NCBI GenBank assembly: GCA_030041195.1
Contig: JASHOI010000111.1
Span: 1 to 13,089, forward strand
Length of the DNA: 13,089 nucleotides
Direction: 5' to 3'
Source: Streptosporangiaceae bacterium
Lineage (GTDB): Bacteria > Actinomycetota > Actinomycetes > Streptosporangiales > Streptosporangiaceae
A program made the position numbers and the translations under genes. The number at the start of each line of letters is the position of its first letter. The first letter of the stretch is position 1. Below the pieces are notes generated by a model. The model made no database searches. It was not told the DNA's origin and saw only the letters and a program-made list of their open reading frames with translations. Below, one piece after another: positions 6,151 to 12,469 of this stretch.

Positions 6151-7952
6151 GCGACGCGCAGCCGCGCGATTCCGCGCAGCAGCGCGACGCCGCACAGCAG
6201 CCGGAAACCCGGGAGCATCCGGAAACCCGGGAGCAGCCGGAAACCCGGGAGCAGCCGGAGACCCCGCAGCGGCCGGAGACCCCGCAGCGGCCGGCGGGCC
6301 CGAGGCAGCGGCCCGTGCGCGCCGATTCGCTGGCCAGGCCGACCGCCGTGCTCGATGAGGCGCATCTCGGCGACATCGAGGGCGCGCTCGGCCGGATCCG
6401 GCTCGGCGACGAGCAGCACAGCGGCTTTAAGCGCCAGCTGATCACGTTCCTCGCCATCGTCGGGCCGGGCCTGATCGTCATGGTCGGCGACAACGACGCC
6501 GGCGGGGTCGCCACCTACGCGCAGGCCGGGCAGAACTACGGCTACAGCCTGCTCTGGGTGCTGCTGCTGCTGATCCCGGTGCTGATCGTCAACCAGGAGA
6601 TGGTGGTCAGGCTCGGCGCGGTCACCGGGGTCGGCCACGCCAGGCTGATCAACGAGCGGTTCGGCCGGTTCTGGGGCTGGTTCAGCGTCGGCGACCTGTT
6701 CCTGCTCAACTTCCTGACGATCGTCACCGAGTTCATCGGGGTCTCGCTGGCGTTGCGCTACTTCGGCGTCAGCCCGTATATCTCGGTGCCCGTGGCCGGG
6801 GCGATCCTGATCGCCATCACGATGAGCGGCAGCTTCCGGCGCTGGGAGCGCTCGATGTTCGGGTTCATCGCGGTCAGCCTGGTGCTGGTGCCGCTGCTGG
6901 TCCTCTCGCACCCGCACTGGGGACAGATCGGCTACCACTTCGTGGTGCCCGGGGTGCAGGGCGGCGTCAACTCGACCGCGGTGCTGCTGATCATCGCGAT
7001 CGTGGGCACCACGGTCGCGCCGTGGCAGCTGTTCTTTCAGCAGTCGAATGTCATCGACAAGCGGATCACGCCCCGGTTCATCAAATACGAGCGCGGCGAC
7101 ACCACGATGGGCGCGTTCGTCGTGGTGATCGGCGCGGCGGCGATCCTGATCGTCGCCGTGTACGCGGCGGTCAGCACGCACATGACCGGGCATTTCAGCG
7201 ACGCGCTGGGGGTCGCCGAGGCGCTCAGGATCAAAAGCTACGCGCTCGGCGCGCTGTTCGCGATCGTGCTCCTGGACGCGTCGATCATCGGGGCCGCCGC
7301 GGTGACGCTGTCCACCAGCTACGCGTTCGGCGACGTGTTCAACCTGAAGCATTCGCTGCACCGCAGCTTCCGCGAGGCCAAGACGTTCTACGCCACGTAC
7401 GCCGCGATGATCGTGGCGGCGGCGGGGATCGTCCTGATCCCGCACGCCCCGCTCGGGCTGCTGACCGAGGCCGTGCAGGCGCTGGCCGGGGTGCTGCTGC
7501 CCAGCGCCAGCGTGTTCCTGCTGCTGCTGTGCAACGACGTCGAGGTCCTGGGCCCGTGGATGAACCGGCGCTGGCTGAACATGGTCGCCGGCGTGATCAT
7601 CGCGGTGCTGCTGGTGCTGTCCGGCACCCTGGTGGTCGACACGCTGTTCCCGTCGTTCAACGCCGCGGCGACCGCGATCTGGATAGCGATCGGAATGGTG
7701 GTCGGCGGCATCTTCGTCGCCATCTACCTCCAGGCGACCAGGTCGCGCCGCCCGCCGCCGGCGCCGCACCCGGCCAGGACGATGACCCCGGCGGAGCGCC
7801 TCAACTGGCGGATGCCGCCGCTGGCCCTGCTCAAGCCGGTGCAGTGGTCAACCGGCACGAAGCTCGGCGTGCTGACCCTGCGCGGCTACCTGGTGGTCTC
7901 GGTCCTGCTTCTGGTCGTGAAGGCCGTTCAGCTGGGCACCGCCCACGGCTGA
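6147..7952 (+). CDS. NRAMP-related divalent cation transporter, NRMT (Mg2+) type
   Basis: 601 aa; SLC11/NRAMP fold with about 11-12 helices between residues 97 and 600. In classical Mn2+/Fe2+ NRAMPs helix 1 has DPGN and helix 6 has MPH. Here helix 1 reads GDNDAGG (D117-A-G-G120) and helix 6 reads GTTVAPWQ (A291-P-W293). Loss of the Asn and of the metal-selective Met/His is the signature of NRAMP-related Mg2+ transporters (NRMT, described in Clostridium acetobutylicum and Eggerthella lenta). I therefore predict uptake of Mg2+, perhaps Mn2+, rather than a MntH role. The first 60 residues are hydrophilic and repeated (PETREQ), then a motif LDEAHLGDIEGALGRIR (69-85) precedes helix 1. Second gene of the operon: ATG overlaps the stop of the MgtE_N/CBS gene. 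The 3' end runs antisense across the tail of the MerR gene. Confidence 0.88.
   Translation: MSDAQPRDSAQQRDAAQQPETREHPETREQPETREQPETPQRPETPQRPAGPRQRPVRADSLARPTAVLDEAHLGDIEGALGRIRLGDEQHSGFKRQLITFLAIVGPGLIVMVGDNDAGGVATYAQAGQNYGYSLLWVLLLLIPVLIVNQEMVVRLGAVTGVGHARLINERFGRFWGWFSVGDLFLLNFLTIVTEFIGVSLALRYFGVSPYISVPVAGAILIAITMSGSFRRWERSMFGFIAVSLVLVPLLVLSHPHWGQIGYHFVVPGVQGGVNSTAVLLIIAIVGTTVAPWQLFFQQSNVIDKRITPRFIKYERGDTTMGAFVVVIGAAAILIVAVYAAVSTHMTGHFSDALGVAEALRIKSYALGALFAIVLLDASIIGAAAVTLSTSYAFGDVFNLKHSLHRSFREAKTFYATYAAMIVAAAGIVLIPHAPLGLLTEAVQALAGVLLPSASVFLLLLCNDVEVLGPWMNRRWLNMVAGVIIAVLLVLSGTLVVDTLFPSFNAAATAIWIAIGMVVGGIFVAIYLQATRSRRPPPAPHPARTMTPAERLNWRMPPLALLKPVQWSTGTKLGVLTLRGYLVVSVLLLVVKAVQLGTAHG
6201..6290 (+). 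repeat. Five tandem 18-bp units coding PETREQ/PETPQR
   Basis: Starting at codon 19 of the NRMT gene, five in-frame 18-bp units occur back to back: three of CCGGAAACCCGGGAGCAN type (PETREH, PETREQ, PETREQ) and two of CCGGAGACCCCGCAGCGG type (PETPQR). The near-identical bases within each subtype point to recent slippage expansion. The product is a charged, Pro-rich disordered tail in the cytosol. Confidence 0.9.
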
Positions 7953-8390
7953 CCTTCTCTGGCCGCGTTCCGCCCGGTCCTCGTCCCAGATGATGGTCTC
8001 GTAGTGCGCACATCCGTCGGGCGGCGATGCGCGGTGGTGGACGCGGATGTGCTGCAGGAAATCCCGGGCCGCCTCCATGCGCTCGATCTGAACCCGGAGG
8101 GTCTCGATCCGGTGGTCGAGGATCTGGCTCCAGCTCCGCGTGGCCGCCGGGCCGGCCAGGATATCGCCGATCTCGTCCAGGCTCATCAGCGCCGAGGTCT
8201 GCCAGTAGCGGATGATGGCCAGGCGCCGCAGCTGGTCGGGTGCGTACCAGCGCCGGCCTGCGCGCCGGGCGGCGGCCTGGATGAGGCCGCGCTCCTCGTA
8301 GTAGCGGATGGCCGACGCCCGCAGGCCGAAACGGCGGGCCACCTCATCGATGGGGACGAGCTCCGCCTGGGCTCGCTCGGTCCCGGTCAT
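7848..8390 (-). CDS. MerR-family transcriptional regulator
   Basis: 180 aa. Residues 11-48 give the winged-helix DNA-binding part (VPIDEVARRFGLRASAIRYY, EERGLI, GRRWY), followed by the second helical region (PDQLRRLAIIRYWQTSALMSLDEIGDIL, 51-78) and a dimerisation helix (about 90-118, IETLRVQIERMEAARDFLQ). MerR proteins bind between the -35 and -10 elements and untwist the DNA when they sense a ligand, metal or oxidant. Only one Cys (C127) is present, so a Cys-cluster metal or SoxR-type iron-sulfur sensor is unlikely; a drug-like ligand is more probable. It faces the MFS exporter gene across an 85-bp gap holding a MerR-type operator, so that operon is the expected target. Start: ATG at 8390 with GGGAGG five bases upstream. 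Residues after about 145 are Gln/Ala/His-rich and lie antisense to the end of the NRMT gene. Confidence 0.88.
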   Translation of the reverse strand: MTGTERAQAELVPIDEVARRFGLRASAIRYYEERGLIQAAARRAGRRWYAPDQLRRLAIIRYWQTSALMSLDEIGDILAGPAATRSWSQILDHRIETLRVQIERMEAARDFLQHIRVHHRASPPDGCAHYETIIWDEDRAERGQRRSAVGGAQLNGLHDQKQDRDHQVAAQGQHAELRAG

Positions 8391-8438
8391 GGTCGCCTCC
8401 CGGATAGCCCTGGATGGCCAGTGTGCCTCGTCGTGCCC

Positions 8439-8469
8439 TTGCATTCAAGTCGGCTTGAACCGGCATGGT
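8439..8469 (+). promoter_or_regulatory. MerR-type promoter/operator for the MFS-methyltransferase operon
   Basis: An inverted repeat TTCAAG-TCGG-CTTGAA lies at 8444-8459; the CAAG/CTTG arms with a 4-bp centre are close to operators of SoxR and related MerR proteins. It sits between a -35-like TTGCAT (8439-8444) and a -10-like CATGGT (8464-8469). The spacer is exactly 19 bp, the long spacing typical of MerR-activated promoters, against the normal 17. The predicted transcription start is at about 8476, the GTG of the exporter gene. Confidence 0.7.
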
Positions 8470-8475
8470 GGGGTC

Positions 8476-9762
8476 GTGGCGAACCGGATCCTGCTCGATC
8501 TCCGCCCGCTGCGGGGCAGCCGTGACTTCCGGCTTCTGTTCGCCGGGCAGATGGTGTCCTTGGTCGGCAGCCAGCTGACCGTGGTCGCTGTCCCCTTCCA
8601 GGTCTACGCGCTCACCCGTTCGTCGCTGCAGGTGGGTGCCGTCAGCTTCGTCCAGGTGATCCCGCTCGTCGCGGGAGCCCTGATCGGTGGCTCGCTGGGT
8701 GACGCGGTGGACCGGCGCCGCCTGCTGGTCGTGGCCTCGGCGCTGCTGGCGCTGACCAGCGCTGCCCTGGCCGTGAACGCGGCGGCCAGCCACCCGTCGC
8801 TTGCGGCCGTTTACCTGGTCAGCGCGCTGGCGGCGGGCCTCGGCGGGGTGGTCTCGACCGCCGTGCAGGCGATGGTGCCCGCCCTGGTCGCCGGCGACCG
8901 TCTGGTGGCCGCGTTCGCGTCGATGCAGATCGTGGACCAGGTCGGGATGGTCGCCGGACCGGCCCTGTCCGGGGTCCTGATCGACGGGGTCGGCCTGCGC
9001 TGGGTGTACGCCGCGGACGCGGTCTCGTTCGTGGTCGCGGCGCTGGCCGCGATCGCGATGTCGGCGATGCCCGCTGGCCGGGCCACCGCCCGGCCAGGTT
9101 TCGGTTCGATCCTGGAGGGATTCCGCTACCTGCGCGGCCGTCAGGTGCTGCAGGGCGCGTACCTGATCGACCTGGCCGCGACGGTCTTCGGCCAGCCCCG
9201 GGCGCTGTTCCCCGCCCTCGCCGCCGGCGTTTTCGGCGGCGGGGCGAGGACGCTCGGGTTCCTCTACGCCGCCCCTGGTGCTGGGGCCTTGATCGGCGCC
9301 TCGGCAACCGGAAGCCTGGACCGGGTTCGCCGGCGGGGCAGCGCGGTCGTCGCCGCGGTCGGCGTGTGGGGAGCGGCGATCGCGGCCTTCGGCCTGGTGC
9401 ACCTGCTGTGGCTGGCGCTGCTGCTGCTCGTGGTGGCCGGCTGGGCGGACGTGATCTCGGCTGTGCTGCGCACGACCATGATCCAGGCCTCCGTTCCCGA
9501 GCGGGTCCGTGCCCGGATCTCCGCGCTGCAGGTCGCGGTCGTCGAGGGGGGCCCGCAACTCGGCAACCTGGAGGCCGGGGCGGTCGGGAGTCTGGTCTCG
9601 ACCGAGTTCGCCGTGGTCTCGGGCGGAATCGCCGCCATCGTGGGCGCGGCCCTCGTCGCGGGTTTCCGGCCGGGCTTCCGGCGGTATCGCCGCCCCGGCC
9701 GGCCGGAGGAAGCACCGGCTGAGCCGGGCTATGTGCCCGGCTCAGCGAACGCAGAAAGGTGA
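8476..9762 (+). CDS. MFS exporter, EntS-like (MFS_3) group
   Basis: 428 aa with about 12 hydrophobic segments between residues 18 and 410. The N-terminal pattern (DFRLLFAGQMVSLVGSQLT, then VPFQVYALTRSSLQVG) is that of the EntS-like MFS_3 group, which exports siderophores, antibiotics and other small molecules by proton antiport. Motif A of MFS proteins is present as GGSLGDAVDRRRLL (71-84). Start: GTG at 8476. Upstream starts in this frame would run back through the MerR gene on the other strand and lose the promoter; only a weak GGGG precedes the GTG, and the predicted transcription start coincides with it, so the message may be leaderless. The methyltransferase gene starts five bases after the stop, so they form an operon. 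The substrate is not visible; the MerR neighbour suggests an inducible drug or metabolite. Confidence 0.88.
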   Translation: MANRILLDLRPLRGSRDFRLLFAGQMVSLVGSQLTVVAVPFQVYALTRSSLQVGAVSFVQVIPLVAGALIGGSLGDAVDRRRLLVVASALLALTSAALAVNAAASHPSLAAVYLVSALAAGLGGVVSTAVQAMVPALVAGDRLVAAFASMQIVDQVGMVAGPALSGVLIDGVGLRWVYAADAVSFVVAALAAIAMSAMPAGRATARPGFGSILEGFRYLRGRQVLQGAYLIDLAATVFGQPRALFPALAAGVFGGGARTLGFLYAAPGAGALIGASATGSLDRVRRRGSAVVAAVGVWGAAIAAFGLVHLLWLALLLLVVAGWADVISAVLRTTMIQASVPERVRARISALQVAVVEGGPQLGNLEAGAVGSLVSTEFAVVSGGIAAIVGAALVAGFRPGFRRYRRPGRPEEAPAEPGYVPGSANAER

Positions 9763-9767
9763 AAGAA

Positions 9768-10439
9768 ATGAGTGAGAACCACGACTGGCATTCGGCGGCG
9801 TATGTCGACGAATGGATCGAAGGCGACATGACCCGCGACGACGAGCGCAGGCCGCTGCTGCGCCGAGTCGCCACCCTCCTTCCGGCACCGCGGGAAACGT
9901 CGCTGCGAGTGCTCGACGTCGGCGGCGGATACGGGGCGCTGACCGCCGAGGTGCTTGACCAGCGTCCAGATGCCCGCCTGGTGCTCCATGACTACTCCCA
10001 GGCCATGATCGACAAGGCCAGGCAGCGCCTGGCCCGCTTTGACGAGCGGCTCAGCTATGCGCTCGCGGACATGACCGATCCCGGCTGGACAAGCACGCTG
10101 GGCGGCCCCTTCGACGCCGTTGTCTCGGCCCTGGCGATACACAACCTCGGCGACGAGGCGGCCATTCAGCGGGTCTACCGGGACATCTTCGCCCTGCTGC
10201 GACCCGGGGGATGTGTGTTCAACCTGGACCTGCTGTTCCCGGGAGGACCGGGGCTGGCCGACCTCTACCGCCGAGACCCCTCCCGGGACCCCCGCTGGGA
10301 TGTGTACGTGTCCCCGGCTGGCCTGGACGCCCACCTTGGCTGGCTCCGCGATGCCGGCTTCAGCGAGGTGGACTGCGTGTGGAAGGACCTCGACCACGGG
10401 CTGCTGTGGGGACTGCGGCCCGGAGTGCCGGTCAAATAG
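9768..10439 (+). CDS. Class I SAM-dependent methyltransferase
   Basis: 223 aa, a single Rossmann-type methyltransferase domain. Motif I is RVLDVGGGYGAL (47-58); the acidic residue after strand 2 is D75 in LVLHDYS; ADMTDP (100-105) is the adenine-contact segment; VVSALAIHNL (118-127) is motif IV; LLRPGG (144-149) is the usual post-motif turn. The family transfers methyl groups to small molecules or macromolecules and the acceptor cannot be read from sequence. The N-terminus (DWHSAAYVDEWIEGDM) is typical of small-molecule or lipid methyltransferases of the UbiE/MT12 kind. Start: ATG at 9768 preceded by AAAGGTG; GTG at 9759 overlaps the exporter stop and is the alternative. Co-transcribed with the MFS exporter, so it may modify the exported compound or protect its target. 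Confidence 0.85.
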   Translation: MSENHDWHSAAYVDEWIEGDMTRDDERRPLLRRVATLLPAPRETSLRVLDVGGGYGALTAEVLDQRPDARLVLHDYSQAMIDKARQRLARFDERLSYALADMTDPGWTSTLGGPFDAVVSALAIHNLGDEAAIQRVYRDIFALLRPGGCVFNLDLLFPGGPGLADLYRRDPSRDPRWDVYVSPAGLDAHLGWLRDAGFSEVDCVWKDLDHGLLWGLRPGVPVK

Positions 10440-10500
10440 CGGGGAAACCGGTCAGAGCGGGGAAACTCGTCAGCAAATAGGACTGACACGATTCCCCGCT
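10438..10500. terminator. Bidirectional terminator built from three copies of an 18-bp element
   Basis: Two tandem copies, AGCGGGGAAACCGGTCAG (10438-10455) and AGCGGGGAAACTCGTCAG (10456-10473), begin at the methyltransferase stop codon. An inverted third copy lies at 10483-10500. Copies 2 and 3 pair as a 9-bp GC-rich stem, a 4x4 internal loop and a 5-bp stem around a 9-nt loop; copy 1 can compete for copy 3. The element lies between the convergent methyltransferase and NRAMP genes. There is no clear U tract, so termination without Rho is plausible but unproved. Confidence 0.6.
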
Positions 10501-10517
10501 GATGCGATCACGGGGCT

Positions 10518-12152
10518 TCAGCGGGCCATAGCCAGCTGGATGATCTTCACGGCGACCAGTATGGTGGCGACGGCGAGGTACGAGCGCAGGATGCTCATCC
10601 CGATCTTGCGGCCGAGCGGCACCCGTGGCCGGTGCAGCAGCGCCAGTTGCGGCATCCGCCAGTTCTCCCGCCCGTCGCGGTCGACCGGGGCCGCGGCCAG
10701 GGTGCCGGCGTGCATCCGCCAGGCCAGCACGCCGAGCCCGCCCAGCGCCGCGGCGCCGCCGCAGCCGGCCAGGATGATCATGATCTGCCGTGCGGTGATG
10801 CCGGGGTCGAGCACGGACGCGGTCAGGATGACCGACAGCGCAACCAGGACGGCCACCACGGTGCCGGTGAACAGGTTGGTCCGGCGCCCGTTGACCCACG
10901 GGCCGAGCACCTCGCGGTCGTTGCACAGCAGCAGCAGGTACACGGCAGCGGACGGCAGCAGCACGCCGGCCAGGGCCTGCACGCCCTCGGTGAGCAGCCC
11001 GAGCGGCGAGCCGGGAATCAGCACCACCGCGGCGGCGGTGAGCACCAGGCCGCCGTAGATCGCGTAGAAGCCCTTGGCACCCTTCACCCCGCGGTGCAGC
11101 GAGTGCTTGAGGCCGAAGACGTCGCCGATCGCGTACGCCGTGGACAGCGAGACCGCGAACGCGCCGATGATCGACGCGTCGAGCAGCGCGATCGCGAACA
11201 GCACCCCGGCGATCCGCCCGGCGTGCGCCTGCAGCCCCATGGCGAGCCCGGCAGCGTCGGTGAAGTGCCCGGCGCCGGCGTGTCCCGCGAACGCCGCGGC
11301 GGTGAATCCCATGATCGCGCCGGCCCCGAGAACCACCACCACGATGCCGATCCACAGATCGGCCTTCTCGTACCTGATGAAGCGCGGGGTGATCCGCTTG
11401 TCGATGACGTAGCTCTGCTGGAAGAAGAGCTGCCACGGCGCCACCGTCGTGCCGACGATGGCGATGATGAGCAGCATGATCTCGCTCAGCTTGCCCTGCG
11501 GCAGCCGGGGCAGCACGAAATCGCGCGCCAACTGCCCCATGGGCGGATGCACCAGCAGGAACACCGGCACGAGCAGCAGGCTCCCCGTGACGAGCAGCAT
11601 CGAGAACCGCTCGAATCGCCGGAAGTCGCCCGTGCCGGCCGCGGCCACCACGACGGCCGCCGCGGCGAGGACGCCGAGCGGGCGCGAGACGCCGAGATAG
11701 GAGAGCGCCAGGCTGATTCCGATGAACTCCGTCACGATCGTGAGCGCGTTGAGCAGGAAGAGATCGATGACGCTGAAGGCGCCCCAGAACCTGCCATAGC
11801 GCTTGAGGATGAGCCGCGCGTGGCCGACGCGCGTCACTGCGCCGAGGCGCAGCACCATCTCCTGGTTCACATAGAGAACCGGCACGAGCAGGAGCAGCGT
11901 CCACAGCAGCGTCGTGCCGTAGTTCTGTCCCGCCTGGGCATAGGTCCCGAATGCGCCGGCATCGTTGTCGCCAACCATGACGATGAGACCGGGCCCCAAA
12001 ATGGCGAGCAGCGTCCGCAGCCTCGCCGCCCAACCGTGGCGCGGGCCGACGTCGTGGCGACGAATGGTGCCGAAGGCGCCGTGGATGTCCCCGGTGTGGG
12101 CGTCATCCAGCGCGGCATCGGCCGCCGCCGTAGAAGCATCAAAGTAAGACAT
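10518..12152 (-). CDS. Second NRAMP-related transporter, NRMT (Mg2+) type
   Basis: 544 aa, co-linear with the first NRMT of this window but without its repeated N-terminal tail. Helix 1 reads GDNDAGAFGT (D64-A-G-A67 in place of DPGN); helix 6 reads GTTVAPWQLFF (A238-P-W240 in place of MPH). The protein therefore also lacks the Met/His of Mn2+/Fe2+ transporters and is predicted to carry Mg2+. The N-terminus repeats the motif LDDAHTGDIHGAFGTIR (15-31) seen in the other copy. Start: ATG at 12152 with GAGGAT eight bases upstream; ATGs at 12173 and 12203 are further options but leave this site inside the gene. Codons in the first ~250 residues include many A/T-ending ones (TCT, TTT, GAT, ATT, TTG), while the rest is nearly all C/G-ending, so the gene may be mosaic. 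No MgtE_N partner gene lies beside it. Confidence 0.87.
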   Translation of the reverse strand: MSYFDASTAAADAALDDAHTGDIHGAFGTIRRHDVGPRHGWAARLRTLLAILGPGLIVMVGDNDAGAFGTYAQAGQNYGTTLLWTLLLLVPVLYVNQEMVLRLGAVTRVGHARLILKRYGRFWGAFSVIDLFLLNALTIVTEFIGISLALSYLGVSRPLGVLAAAAVVVAAAGTGDFRRFERFSMLLVTGSLLLVPVFLLVHPPMGQLARDFVLPRLPQGKLSEIMLLIIAIVGTTVAPWQLFFQQSYVIDKRITPRFIRYEKADLWIGIVVVVLGAGAIMGFTAAAFAGHAGAGHFTDAAGLAMGLQAHAGRIAGVLFAIALLDASIIGAFAVSLSTAYAIGDVFGLKHSLHRGVKGAKGFYAIYGGLVLTAAAVVLIPGSPLGLLTEGVQALAGVLLPSAAVYLLLLCNDREVLGPWVNGRRTNLFTGTVVAVLVALSVILTASVLDPGITARQIMIILAGCGGAAALGGLGVLAWRMHAGTLAAAPVDRDGRENWRMPQLALLHRPRVPLGRKIGMSILRSYLAVATILVAVKIIQLAMAR

Positions 12153-12469
12153 GGGCGTATCCTCGAAAAACATGCTTCGCGATGCAGCGCCGCGGCGAGC
12201 CAAAGGTCAGCGTGCGGCGCGCGCCGTGTCGAGAGCCCTTCATGGAGGATGCGGGTAGGCGACCTGGAGGGTCGCGCGACTTGCACCGTCCCGCGCCGGA
12301 TGGCGAGACGGTCAGGAGGCGGGTTCTTAGGACCGCGGCCCAGTTGACGTCTCGCCGTCAGACGGCGATGAAGCGGCTACTAGGGCTTGGGTCCATGCGA
12401 TTCCCGGGTGACTGAACTGGGCGCGGATTCTTTTGGCTCGAGACGCGAAAGTCAAGAGGCACGATCGAG
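12153..12469 (-). promoter_or_regulatory. Gene-free, hairpin-rich leader region upstream of the second NRMT
   Basis: No gene is supported in this 317-bp gap. Read on the minus strand, it holds in order: a 17-bp palindrome TCGCCGTC-A-GACGGCGA (12352-12368); a long stem GGCGAGACG/CGTCTCGCC (12348-12356 with 12302-12310) extendable by a TCA/TGA step; a small hairpin GCGACC-TGGAG-GGTCGC (12259-12275); and the palindrome CGGCGCGCGCCG (12215-12226). GAGGAT before the ATG is the ribosome binding site. The first palindrome and the long stem share bases 12352-12356, so they exclude each other. I do not recognise M-box, yybP-ykoY or another known riboswitch core. Confidence 0.45.

Noticed and set aside
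6201..6290. CRISPR-like array
   Set aside because: Units are contiguous, in frame and coding, with no spacers.
6129..7769. Long minus-strand open frame opposite the first NRMT
   Set aside because: His/Arg/Asp/Gln-rich antisense translation of membrane helices; no start site or family pattern.
6147..7952. Calling this gene mntH (Mn2+/Fe2+ NRAMP)
   Set aside because: DPGN and MPH are replaced by DAGG and APW, so the classical Mn2+/Fe2+ site is missing.
8344..9558. Long minus-strand open frame opposite the MFS exporter
   Set aside because: Antisense shadow; the exporter frame has clear MFS motifs.
10438..10500. CRISPR remnant or insertion-sequence ends
   Set aside because: Only three copies, no spacers of constant length, no transposase and no target duplication.
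10632..12347. 571-residue plus-strand open frame opposite the second NRMT
   Set aside because: His/Gln/Arg-rich antisense shadow; the minus-strand frame carries all NRAMP motifs.
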